Origin: Armatimonadota bacterium
GTDB taxonomy: Bacteria > Armatimonadota > UBA5829 > DTJY01
Length of the DNA: 64,000 bases
Assembly (NCBI GenBank): GCA_023511795.1
Contig: JAIMAU010000004.1
Span: forward strand, 118,382 to 182,381
Direction: 5' to 3'
The first letter of the stretch is position 1, and each line of letters starts with the position of its first letter. The notes under the pieces are model-generated. The model worked only from the letters and a program-made list of their open reading frames with translations, was not told the origin of the DNA and did not search any database. The position numbers and the translations under genes are program-made. This document shows positions 1-8,418 of the stretch, piece by piece.

Positions 1-2
1 AC

Positions 3-2576
3 GCTTGGTACTGGGGCTCTGGATATGCAATCATAAGCCCAGAAGCAATCCAAGAAACCGTAAATCGCATCAAGTCGTGGAATTGCAATGCTATACTAAT
101 TCAGGTCCGAAAAAGATGCGATGCATATTACAGCTCTTCAATAGAACCATTAGGTACAGACCCCTCGCCAAACCCTGGATTCGACCCATTGGCTGATATG
201 GTGAGCAAAGCTCATCAAGCCGGCTTAGAGGTTCACACGTGGGTTGTGCCATATCGGGTGTGGACCTTGCCTACCCCTCCACCCCACACCATGCCAGAGC
301 ATATCTACTACCTGCACCCCGAGTGGTTCAGCCAATATGCAAACGGCGACAAGCTTTGGGATGGCCGTTACACAAGCCTCGACCCAGGACTACCGGAAGT
401 GGAGAACTACCTAATTCAGGTATTTTTAGACATAGTAAGCAGGTATGACATAGACGGTTTCCTATTGGACTACATTCGCTATTACGATATTGGATGGGGC
501 TACAACCCAGCAGCGGTTGGGAGGTTCAATTCTGAATACGGGCGTACGGGGCTACCCTCAAGCATGGATCCCCTATGGCAAGAGTGGCGGCGCAATCAGG
601 TATCTAACCTTGTCAAGCGCACATACCTTGAAATTAAAGCGATAAAGCCCCATGTTAAAGTAGGAGCTCTTGTCTGGCGCACAGCGGCTTCCGGACGCGC
701 GGAAGTTCTCCAGGATTGGGACAAATGGATGGCAAGTCACTGGTTGGATTATGCATCCCCTATGAATTACACAACAGACAACCAAACGTTTTATACTAAT
801 GCCCTTGACAGTTTGAGCCGCAGTTACGGCCATCACATCTACATGGGCATAGACGGAGAAATGAATAGCATCTCAAACAGCATTTGGCAGATAGAGAATG
901 CACGCAACGCAGGTTTTCCAGGAATGCATTTATATAGCTATGCTCACCCAAACGCTGGTGTACCTGACCAAGATGGTTTCAAAGCGGCCCTACTTGCAGG
1001 TCCCTACCCAACGCCAGCAACAGTGCCTGCCATGCCGTGGCTTAATAATCCAACTAAAGGCTACCTCAAGGGATTCATTCGCAACGAGGCAGGCAATGCT
1101 GTCTATCCGGCGACTGCAAAAATCCTGGAGCTCGGGCTGAGTGATAAGAACTCTGGCACAGGGTTCTATGGCTTTTCTGAAATCACGCCTGGAACATATA
1201 CCATCTGCGTAGAAGCACCTGGATACACTGCCATCCAAAAAACAACCACAATATTGGCCGGTCAGGTCGCCTGCCTAGATTTCACTCTTCAACACGAGAC
1301 AAGCCCCCCTACAATATCCAATGTCCGTGTCGAAAATGTCCATGCCACGCATGTACAAATCAAATGGGACACAAATGAGCCCGCTACTAGCATGGTGGAA
1401 TACGGCATTAGCCCAAACTATGAAAATTCTTCTATGGAAGACATGGCGTTAGTAACGTCCCATACCGTTCAGCTTTCCGGCCTTAAGCCGCTCACTACAT
1501 ATCATTTTCGCGTGAAATCATGGGATGCGGCAAGAAACATGGCTTATTCCTCAGATTATATTTTCACCACTACCGCCAACGACGAACCATATGAAATAAT
1601 TATCGATAACCTTGATGCTGGATGCTCTGCTTATGGAGATTGGTGGACAGGAACAATTGCAAGCCAAAAATATGGCGCCAATTACTTCTATACCACAACC
1701 GCCGACCCTCGAAGATTTGCTATTTTTAGGCCCGAGATTTTGATTCCCGGCTTGTATGATATCTATATTTGGTACACCACAGGAACAAATCGTAGTACAC
1801 AAGCTAAATGGCGCGTTTATTACGACGGCGGAATGGAGGAATTCAGAGTTAATGAGCAGATTAACGGTGGAAAATGGAATCTTCTAGTTGCCGGCAAGCC
1901 ATTTGCTAGGGGAAACTCCGGCTACGTTGCAACTTACAGCGACACTGGCGAAACTTCTACGATGGTAATCATAGCAGACGCTGTGAAGTTCGTGCCATCT
2001 GCTATTACAATAGCAGACGCAAAGAACCGCCCTGACGGCATGCCGGTTGTACTCGCTGGCAAAGTTGTAAGTGCTGGGTTTGGCGACCATTTCTACATAT
2101 GCGAGAGCAAAGAGGAGCAGGTCTCAGGTATTCGCGTAAACGGCGCTTCGCCTGCAGAAGGAAGCTATGTGAACGTTTCGGGTACCTTGGATACGATGGA
2201 TGGCGAGCGCGTAATTACGCCATGGAGCATAAACTCATATCCGGGCCCAGGAACACCAAACCCCTTGTTAATGCTGACCAGATGTGCAGGAGGTGCGAGA
2301 TTGAACCAATACACCCCAGGCGTAAGTGGGGGCATTGGCACAAATAACATAGGCTTACTTATCACCATTGCAGGCCGAGTTATTCGATTGGCGGACAGTT
2401 TCAAAGTTGATGATGGTTCAGGCACTCCACTCGAAGTTGATTGCTCAAACCTAACAAGTTTCCCGGATGAGGGAAGCTTCGTCCTAGTTACTGGGATAAG
2501 CAGAACAAAACAAACTGAAGACAAAATACTTCCACTCATAAAGCCCAGGCGCGACTCAGATATTATTAAGCCGTAG
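3..2576 (+). CDS. Secreted GHL10-family glycosyl hydrolase-like protein with FnIII and golvesin-type domains (5' partial)
   Basis: The reading frame is open from base 3, so the gene starts upstream of the window; 857 residues are visible. The visible N-terminus and about the next 270 residues form a GHL10 (DUF187-like) TIM barrel, with motifs such as LIQVRKRCDAYY, DGFLLDYIRY and DYASPMNY. Then come a carboxypeptidase-regulatory-like beta domain (PGTYTICVEAPGY), a fibronectin type III domain (PATSMVEYG...TYHFRVKSWD), a golvesin/xanthan-lyase C-terminal-like domain (about residues 530-665 of the visible protein) and two OB-fold-like modules at the end. This modular build is typical of secreted proteins acting on polysaccharides outside the cell. 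The first ATG in frame (189) lies inside the barrel and is not the true start. The substrate is unknown. Confidence 0.85.
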   Translation, partial: AWYWGSGYAIISPEAIQETVNRIKSWNCNAILIQVRKRCDAYYSSSIEPLGTDPSPNPGFDPLADMVSKAHQAGLEVHTWVVPYRVWTLPTPPPHTMPEHIYYLHPEWFSQYANGDKLWDGRYTSLDPGLPEVENYLIQVFLDIVSRYDIDGFLLDYIRYYDIGWGYNPAAVGRFNSEYGRTGLPSSMDPLWQEWRRNQVSNLVKRTYLEIKAIKPHVKVGALVWRTAASGRAEVLQDWDKWMASHWLDYASPMNYTTDNQTFYTNALDSLSRSYGHHIYMGIDGEMNSISNSIWQIENARNAGFPGMHLYSYAHPNAGVPDQDGFKAALLAGPYPTPATVPAMPWLNNPTKGYLKGFIRNEAGNAVYPATAKILELGLSDKNSGTGFYGFSEITPGTYTICVEAPGYTAIQKTTTILAGQVACLDFTLQHETSPPTISNVRVENVHATHVQIKWDTNEPATSMVEYGISPNYENSSMEDMALVTSHTVQLSGLKPLTTYHFRVKSWDAARNMAYSSDYIFTTTANDEPYEIIIDNLDAGCSAYGDWWTGTIASQKYGANYFYTTTADPRRFAIFRPEILIPGLYDIYIWYTTGTNRSTQAKWRVYYDGGMEEFRVNEQINGGKWNLLVAGKPFARGNSGYVATYSDTGETSTMVIIADAVKFVPSAITIADAKNRPDGMPVVLAGKVVSAGFGDHFYICESKEEQVSGIRVNGASPAEGSYVNVSGTLDTMDGERVITPWSINSYPGPGTPNPLLMLTRCAGGARLNQYTPGVSGGIGTNNIGLLITIAGRVIRLADSFKVDDGSGTPLEVDCSNLTSFPDEGSFVLVTGISRTKQTEDKILPLIKPRRDSDIIKP

Positions 2577-2648
2577 TCCTGGAAGAGATTCCACAAAATC
2601 TACTTTTTCCTCTTCCTGCAAAAAGCACCTTACCCAGGTTGTGCTATG

Positions 2649-2678
2649 TTGACTCAAAAGCCCTCAATGGAATATTAT
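2649..2678 (+). promoter_or_regulatory. Sigma70-type promoter for the GH20-like gene
   Basis: TTGACT (2649-2654), an 18-nt spacer and TATTAT (2673-2678). The predicted start of transcription near 2685 leaves a short leader carrying AGGAG at 2704-2708 before the ATG at 2716. This favours 2716 over the upstream ATG at 2692. Confidence 0.6.
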
Positions 2679-2715
2679 CTATTCGACTAAAATGATATTC
2701 TTTAGGAGTAAAACG

Positions 2716-4590
2716 ATGATCGACGGAAAAGACCTGTATCTTGCACCTATGCCGAAAAAGATAAGCCGCAGCAGCGGCGTCTTTAATATAGAAGGAAAAC
2801 GTTACATTGTCTTAGACGCCAAAAACCCGCAGTCGCTGATTCCTGCTGCGAAGATGACAGGACTTGACCTGGAGATCACGGCTAGCCCAAGAGTCCCAAA
2901 ACAACTCATAGGAGCAGTTATTCGCTTAGACGACATATCACTGGCAAAGATAGTTACTCACGCAAGCAAAACCGCCCCCGAAGGATATAAGCTAACCATA
3001 AGCCCAAAAGGAATAGAAATTACAGCACGCACACCAGCAGGCGCATTCTACGGCGCTTGCACACTAGCTCAAATTCTTCGTCAATCTCAGAGTGAAAATT
3101 CCGGGTCTCATAATCAAAAATCAAAACCCAGAAATGTAATTCTTCGATGCCTTTCTATTTCAGACTGGCCCGACTTTCCCGCCCGCGGCGTAATGATCGA
3201 CATAAGCCGTGACAAAGTGCCGACAATGGAAACCCTATATCATATTGTGGATTTGCTGTCTGAATGGAAGATTAACCAGCTGCAACTCTACACCGAGCAT
3301 ACATTCGCATATCCTGCGCATCCCACAGTCTGGGAAAAAGCAAGCCCAGTGACTGGCGAAGAAATCATGGCTCTTGACGCATACTGCCGCGAGCGATTCA
3401 TTGAACTGGTGCCAAACCAAAATTCATTCGGACATATGGAGAGGTGGTTAAAACATGCAAAATATCGGCCAATGGCCGAAGCTCCACGGGGATGCGATAC
3501 CGAATGGGGACATTTTGATTACCCGTTTAGCCTCTGTCCAAGTGATAAACGAACTATTCCATTCATTAAAGGACTCTATGAGGAACTCTTACCGCACTTT
3601 ACTAGTCAAATGTTCAATGTCGGCTTAGACGAAACCATAGACCTTGGCTGTGGCAGAAGTAAAACCTTATGTCAGGAGCGTGGAACGGGGCGAGTATATC
3701 TAGACTTCGTCTTGGAAATATACCGGCTGGTCAAGGAACACGGCCGAACAATGCAGTTCTGGGGGGACATAATCCTTAAATACCCTGAACTTATCTGTGA
3801 ACTACCGAAGGACATAATCGCACTTGAATGGGGCTATGAAGCCGACCATCCATTTGCGGAGCATGGAGCAAAATTCCGCGATTCAGGGATCCCATTTTAT
3901 GTATGTCCCGGAACATCAAGCTGGAACGCTCTGGCGGGCCGCACAACAAATGCAATCGAAAATATTGTAAACGCGGCAACGAATGGCAAGAGATTAGAAG
4001 CGATTGGACTTCTAAACACAGATTGGGGCGACAACGGCCACTGGCAACCGCTTTCAGTGTCGTATCTTGGTTTTCTAGCGGGGGCGATGGTTTCATGGAA
4101 CTCAACGGTTGACCCAAAGAAAACAATAGTAGAAAACCTTTCTATTCATGCCTTCGGAGACCGCACTGGGAAAATGGGACGGGCATTCTATGACCTTGGC
4201 GACATCTACCGCCGTTTCAAAAAGAGAACGTTCAACTCAACCGTACCTTGGCAGATGCTATTCAGAGATATGAACGATCCCAAATTCGCAGAGAATCTCT
4301 CGCTCGAAGAATTCGCAGAAATGGAGCGGCGACTAAAGGAAATAGCAGACACCGCAAGAGGAGATGATATGCATGCTGTAGATGCGGAGATTGTACGCGA
4401 AGAGTTTGCTCAGGTTATAAAGATGCTCCAACTAGCTGCCGATGTTGGAAGAATCAGGCTCGGTACACCAAAACCAAGAAACCTTGCCTCACGCGTGGCC
4501 GAGCTCAAAAGGAAACAAGAGCGAGTTTGGCTTCTTCGAAATCGGCCGGGAGGATTGCAAGATAGTTTATCTAAGATTAAAATAGGATAA
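2716..4590 (+). CDS. GH20-like beta-N-acetylhexosaminidase
   Basis: A 624-residue protein. Residues about 10-125 match the alpha/beta GH20b domain that precedes the catalytic barrel (EGYKLTISPKGIEITA, AGAFYGACTLAQIL). The barrel follows from about 155 (PARGVMIDISRDKVPTMETL). The Asp-Glu pair expected of GH20 substrate-assisted catalysis is D305-E306 in the motif NVGLDETIDLG, which differs from the usual HxGGDE. No signal peptide is visible, so the enzyme is probably cytoplasmic and would trim imported amino-sugar oligosaccharides. The start at 2716 is preceded by AGGAG; an ATG at 2692 is in frame but lacks a ribosome site. The family is clear, the exact substrate is not. Confidence 0.82.
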   Translation: MIDGKDLYLAPMPKKISRSSGVFNIEGKRYIVLDAKNPQSLIPAAKMTGLDLEITASPRVPKQLIGAVIRLDDISLAKIVTHASKTAPEGYKLTISPKGIEITARTPAGAFYGACTLAQILRQSQSENSGSHNQKSKPRNVILRCLSISDWPDFPARGVMIDISRDKVPTMETLYHIVDLLSEWKINQLQLYTEHTFAYPAHPTVWEKASPVTGEEIMALDAYCRERFIELVPNQNSFGHMERWLKHAKYRPMAEAPRGCDTEWGHFDYPFSLCPSDKRTIPFIKGLYEELLPHFTSQMFNVGLDETIDLGCGRSKTLCQERGTGRVYLDFVLEIYRLVKEHGRTMQFWGDIILKYPELICELPKDIIALEWGYEADHPFAEHGAKFRDSGIPFYVCPGTSSWNALAGRTTNAIENIVNAATNGKRLEAIGLLNTDWGDNGHWQPLSVSYLGFLAGAMVSWNSTVDPKKTIVENLSIHAFGDRTGKMGRAFYDLGDIYRRFKKRTFNSTVPWQMLFRDMNDPKFAENLSLEEFAEMERRLKEIADTARGDDMHAVDAEIVREEFAQVIKMLQLAADVGRIRLGTPKPRNLASRVAELKRKQERVWLLRNRPGGLQDSLSKIKIG

Positions 4591-4594
4591 GAAA

Positions 4595-4663
4595 CCACCG
4601 TATTTATTGAGCGTTAGTTGGATTTATCCTAGCAATGACATCCAATAATCACGCTCACGGTGG
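4595..4663. promoter_or_regulatory. Three-tier nested inverted repeat upstream of the glutamine synthetase-like gene
   Basis: Three arm pairs nest in order: CCACCGT (4595-4601) with ACGGTGG (4657-4663), GAGCGT (4609-4614) with ACGCTC (4651-4656), and TTGGAT (4618-4623) with ATCCAA (4640-4645). The arrangement could fold as one long interrupted hairpin in RNA. No T-run follows, so it is not a plain terminator. It may stop or process the upstream mRNA, or act in the leader of the gene at 4740. Confidence 0.5.
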
Positions 4664-4739
4664 ATTCCGCTTATAAAACAAAATAACAAAAGGCTCGATG
4701 GTGAGCTGAAGAAATTACTCCAAAGGAGGAGAACAGTTC

Positions 4740-6242
4740 ATGGACGAAACACGTCTAGCGTTGACGCCCAACAAGATTGCTCGTTTTCTTAACAAACCCC
4801 CCGCAGAGTTTACAAAGCAAGACCTCATAGCCTTTATAGAATCCAACAACATCGAGATGGTAAATTTCCGTTATGTTGGCGGGGATGGGCGCCTCAAGAC
4901 ACTTAATTTCGTAATCAGTAGCCAAGAACACCTCGATCAATTGCTTTCAGTTGGAGAAAGGGTTGATGGCTCAAGTTTGTTTTCATATATCGATTCGGGG
5001 TCAAGCGATCTCTACGTGGTGCCCAAATATAAAACTGCCTATGTAAACCCATTCGCACCCATTCCAACCGTAGACATCCTCTGCTCCTACTATACAAGCG
5101 AAGGCGAACCTCTTCCTATTGCTCCAGAAAACATTGTCCGAAAGGCACACGAATCGCTTAAGCGCGCCACTGGACTAAGCCTCGATGCATTAGGTGAGCT
5201 GGAATATTACGTCCTTTTCGAAAAGCAACCCCTCTATCAAACCCAACCACAAAGAGGCTACCACGAATCACCTCCATTCACGAAATGGGAAAACCTGCGA
5301 GTTGAGGCAATGCAAGCAATAGCTCAGGCCGGCGGCAAAATCAAGTATGGGCACTCGGAGGTTGGCAACATCCATGATGAAGACTTAGAAATGGAACAAG
5401 CCGAGATTGAGATGACGCCAGCTCCCATCGAAGATGCAGCTGACCAACTCGTAATAGCTAAATGGATTCTCCGAATGATAGGCTACAAATATGGAGTAAC
5501 AGTTACGTTTGCACCAAAAATCATGGTTGGCCATGCGGGCAGCGGACTCCACGTTCACATGCGATTATTAGATAATGGTAAGAATGCGATGGTCCAAGGT
5601 AACAAACTAAGCGATGCCTGCCGTAAAGCTATTGCTGGTTGCCTTAAGATGGCACGCTCACTAACAGCATTTGGCAATACTGTACCTACGTCCTATCTAA
5701 GGCTTGTCCCACACCAAGAAGCACCAACGAACATATGCTGGGGCGACCGAAACCGGTCGGTCTTAATCCGCGTACCTCTTGGATGGCTTAATGTAAAAAA
5801 TATGATTAGGGACGCCAATCCGCAAGACGAATCTTGCGAAACCAAATGTGTTGATGCACAAACCATAGAGTTCAGAGCCGGCGATGGGTCGGCAAACATT
5901 CATCATTTGCTAGCTGGCTTAGCAGTAGCCGTGCGACATGGCTTTGAAATGAAAGACGCCTTGGAGCTTGCCAATAAACTTTACATAGATGTAAACATAT
6001 TTGCGGAGGAACACAAAAAGATTCAAGAGAAGCTTCCCCAGCTTCCAGCTTCTTGCTGGGAATCAGCCAACTGCCTAATAGAAGATAGAGCCATCTACGA
6101 AAAAGATGGCGTCTTCTCGCCATTAGTGATCGATGGTATTGCTAAGACCCTCAAATCCTATGACGATAAGGATCTAAGCGAGCGTCTCTATGGCAAAGAC
6201 GAAGAAATTAGGAAACTCGTAGAAAAATACCTGTATTGCTGA
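4740..6242 (+). CDS. Glutamine synthetase-family protein
   Basis: A 500-residue enzyme of the glutamine synthetase superfamily, which ligates ammonia or an amine to a glutamate-type carboxylate using ATP. The beta-grasp domain is about residues 38-125 and the catalytic domain follows. Metal-binding glutamates lie in GELEYYVL (E153, E155) and near EQAEIEMTP; the ATP/metal motif is GSGLHVHM (H271). Later blocks are LVPHQEAPTNICWGDRNRS and TIEFRAGDGSANIHH. The adenylylation loop of GSI-beta (NLYDLPPEE type) is absent, so control by adenylylation is unlikely. The ATG follows a strong AAAGGAGG (4722-4729). It stands alone, with a structured element upstream. It could be a true GlnA or a gamma-glutamylamide ligase. 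Confidence 0.85.
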   Translation: MDETRLALTPNKIARFLNKPPAEFTKQDLIAFIESNNIEMVNFRYVGGDGRLKTLNFVISSQEHLDQLLSVGERVDGSSLFSYIDSGSSDLYVVPKYKTAYVNPFAPIPTVDILCSYYTSEGEPLPIAPENIVRKAHESLKRATGLSLDALGELEYYVLFEKQPLYQTQPQRGYHESPPFTKWENLRVEAMQAIAQAGGKIKYGHSEVGNIHDEDLEMEQAEIEMTPAPIEDAADQLVIAKWILRMIGYKYGVTVTFAPKIMVGHAGSGLHVHMRLLDNGKNAMVQGNKLSDACRKAIAGCLKMARSLTAFGNTVPTSYLRLVPHQEAPTNICWGDRNRSVLIRVPLGWLNVKNMIRDANPQDESCETKCVDAQTIEFRAGDGSANIHHLLAGLAVAVRHGFEMKDALELANKLYIDVNIFAEEHKKIQEKLPQLPASCWESANCLIEDRAIYEKDGVFSPLVIDGIAKTLKSYDDKDLSERLYGKDEEIRKLVEKYLYC

Positions 6243-6312
6243 GAGTAGGTAAAAATAATGCACTCCGGCGTTCAATAATTTTGGCTAGCTAACGTAGGCA
6301 AAATTAATCATT

Positions 6313-6345
6313 GGCAGAGATTCTCCTGGCTGGAGAATCTCTGCC
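6313..6345. terminator. Strong hairpin downstream of the glutamine synthetase-like gene
   Basis: GGCAGAGATTCTCC (6313-6326) is perfectly complementary to GGAGAATCTCTGCC (6332-6345), with a 5-nt loop, 70 nt after the stop codon. No T-run follows directly; the nearest is TTTTTT around 6391. It is probably an mRNA 3'-end stabiliser or a factor-assisted terminator. Confidence 0.45.
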
Positions 6346-6715
6346 GCAAGTGAAACCTGAATGCCTAGGATACCTTTAAGATGCACTGGGTTTTTTCATT
6401 GACTGATGAGTAACATACCCGTATCTCCTATAAAATTATAGGAATGAGAAATAACGCTATTGAAGTGGCTTTTAAGAAACTCTTTGCTAATCATAGAACT
6501 TTAAAGTGTAAGCACGGCTGCCACACAAAACAACCAGACTAAAAGCGCTTTGGCGAATTCGGACTTTGGGTAATTTCGTATAGCGATTTAAAACCTCTTC
6601 AAAATGACTACATGCGCCGATGAACAAAGCACCTAATTCCCCAACATGGCAATATTCGGATTATACCTAAGGGCTTGCCTATTATCACATCAAATAAGAC
6701 TCGCGCTTCAGCCAG

Positions 6716-6745
6716 TTGAAAACCTACTTTCGGTTCGGTTATAAT
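6716..6745 (+). promoter_or_regulatory. Sigma70-type promoter of the mla operon
   Basis: TTGAAA (6716-6721), an 18-nt spacer and a consensus TATAAT (6740-6745). The predicted transcript starts near 6752, which gives a leader of about 57 nt to the GTG at 6809. Confidence 0.65.
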
Positions 6746-6808
6746 ACCATCAAACGACGCAGAAAGTTCACACACCCTCATTGCCGTCGTATTGTTGAGG
6801 AGGCAAAC

Positions 6809-7621
6809 GTGACCAACGGGCTTGAATCAGCCACACAAGCTTCACGGTGGGTGACCCTGAAACAGCTCACCGGCTTCTTCAACTTTATTGGCGAGGCAAC
6901 CATAATTGGCCTTTCTTCTATTCGCCGCATTATTGCGGGAGACATCAACATCAGCGATACAATCAATCAGATGGCTCTAATTGGTTTCAATTCCCTTCCT
7001 ATTGTTATAGTAACTACTGCTTTTTCAGGCGCCGTTCTCGCACTATACACTTCGCAATTGATGGTTCAGTGGGGCGTTGGGAGTCTAGTTGGCGGCGGAG
7101 TTTCAATTTCTGTCGTACGCGAACTTGCCCCTGTTCTAACCGCAATCGTGGTTGCCGCCCGTGCAGGGTCAGCCATTGCCGCCGAAATTGGCACTATGAA
7201 AGTCACTGAGCAAGTGGATGCACTACGTTCATTAGGAACAAGCCCAATCCAATACTTGGCTGTACCTAGATTCCTTGCACTGGTGCTCATGCTACCGGTA
7301 CTCACCATGCTAGGTGATATTGTTGGAAGCTTCGGTGGCTATGTCGTAGCAATGGCAAATGGGGTTTCATCAGCATCGTATCTGAACTCGGCACGGACAT
7401 GGCTTACCATTGAAGATATTACCAAGGGGCTCTTAAAAACAGTCTTTTTTGGTGCTTTTATTGCCATTGTGGGCGTCCAACAAGGATTGTCAACAACCGG
7501 CGGAGCAGCCGGCGTTGGCCGTAGCACTATGAATGCAGTTGTCATTTCGATGATACTTATCTACATTTCGAATTATTTTTTGGCAGCTATCCTTTTCGGT
7601 GGCCGAACACCAGGATTCTGA
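6809..7621 (+). CDS. mlaE: MlaE/YrbE-family ABC permease, lipid transport
   Basis: A 270-residue inner-membrane permease of the MlaE family, which partners an ATPase and an MCE protein to move phospholipids between membranes. Visible family features are FNSLPIVIVTTAFSGAVLA, SVVRELAPVLTAIVVAARAG, EIGTMKVTEQVDALRSLG and five or so hydrophobic segments. The GTG start at 6809 has an ideal GAGGAGG five bases upstream and gives the normal family length; a longer frame back to 6716 would run into the promoter. The 3' end overlaps the ATPase gene by 23 bases, so translation is probably coupled. Confidence 0.9.
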   Translation: MTNGLESATQASRWVTLKQLTGFFNFIGEATIIGLSSIRRIIAGDINISDTINQMALIGFNSLPIVIVTTAFSGAVLALYTSQLMVQWGVGSLVGGGVSISVVRELAPVLTAIVVAARAGSAIAAEIGTMKVTEQVDALRSLGTSPIQYLAVPRFLALVLMLPVLTMLGDIVGSFGGYVVAMANGVSSASYLNSARTWLTIEDITKGLLKTVFFGAFIAIVGVQQGLSTTGGAAGVGRSTMNAVVISMILIYISNYFLAAILFGGRTPGF

Positions 7622-8384
7622 TACTGACGTGATAACCGCGCGGCAGGTTAACTACAAGATCGGGAACAAAAATATCCTACGGGATGTGAATTTTCACATC
7701 CCCCAGGGAGACACGGTTTCTATCATGGGTGTGTCGGGTTCTGGCAAAACAACTTTGCTAAAAATTTTGGCAGGATTGATTCGGCCGTCATCGGGCCAAG
7801 TATTCATTAACGGTACAGACATCACGAACCTTTCCGAAGATGAGCTAAACCGTATCCGGCATAAAATAGGCGTAGTATTTCAATATGGAGCGCTATTTGA
7901 CTCGCTGACCGTTTTCGAAAACGTCGCATTCGCGCTTATAAGGCATACTGGTCTAACCCGCAAAGAAATAGAAAATATAGTAGAAGAAAAATTAGCTCTT
8001 GTTGGCTTGCCAGGGACTCAAAACCTAATGCCCGCCCAATTGAGCGGCGGCATGCAAAAAAGAGTCAGCCTTGCACGAGCCATAGCTATGAACCCAGAAA
8101 TTCTCTTTTATGACGAACCAACAAGCGGTTTAGACCCGATAATGGCTAATGTCATAAATAATCTTATTACTGAAATGCGAAACCGCTTAGGGGTAACTTC
8201 TGTGGTTGTCTCGCATGACATTGACAGCATATTTCGAATATCCAATCGTGTGGCTATGATTCATGACCATACAATTATCGCATATGGTACCGTCGATGAA
8301 ATTCGACAATCAGACGACCCTAGAGTAAGGCAATTCATTGAAGGTAAAGCCGAGGGCCCTATTCAACCTGGCATAAGCGAATAA
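7599..8384 (+). CDS. mlaF: MlaF-type ABC ATPase
   Basis: A 261-residue ATP-binding protein that powers the MlaE permease. Walker A is GVSGSGKT (residues 44-51), the signature is QLSGGMQKRVSLARA and Walker B is ILFYDEPTSGLDP. The MlaF/Ttg2A character shows in VFQYGALFDSLTVFENVAF. Translation may begin at GTG 7599, inside the end of mlaE, or at GTG 7629; neither has a good ribosome site, which fits coupling to the upstream gene. Confidence 0.9.
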   Translation: MAEHQDSDTDVITARQVNYKIGNKNILRDVNFHIPQGDTVSIMGVSGSGKTTLLKILAGLIRPSSGQVFINGTDITNLSEDELNRIRHKIGVVFQYGALFDSLTVFENVAFALIRHTGLTRKEIENIVEEKLALVGLPGTQNLMPAQLSGGMQKRVSLARAIAMNPEILFYDEPTSGLDPIMANVINNLITEMRNRLGVTSVVVSHDIDSIFRISNRVAMIHDHTIIAYGTVDEIRQSDDPRVRQFIEGKAEGPIQPGISE

Positions 8385-8418
8385 ACATCTAAATAAAAAG
8401 TGCGCCTGGAGTTACAAT

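Larger units (their letters stand above)
6243..6808. other. 566-bp intergenic region
   Basis: It holds a 14-bp perfect hairpin (6313-6345), an A/T-rich 8-bp inverted repeat (6426-6443) and a promoter (6716-6745) for the mla genes. Between about 6450 and 6710 no coding, tRNA or riboswitch signature was recognised. An in-frame ATG at 6716 lies upstream of mlaE but coincides with the promoter -35 box, so it is not used as the start. Confidence 0.6.

Noticed and set aside
6403..6409. CTGATGA, the core of a hammerhead ribozyme
   Set aside because: The bases that follow do not form a stem II abutting a GAAA core (the flanking bases do not pair), and no third stem is visible.
6716..6808. Longer MlaE N-terminus starting at ATG 6716
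   Set aside because: That ATG coincides with the promoter -35 box. GTG 6809 has an ideal ribosome site and gives normal length.
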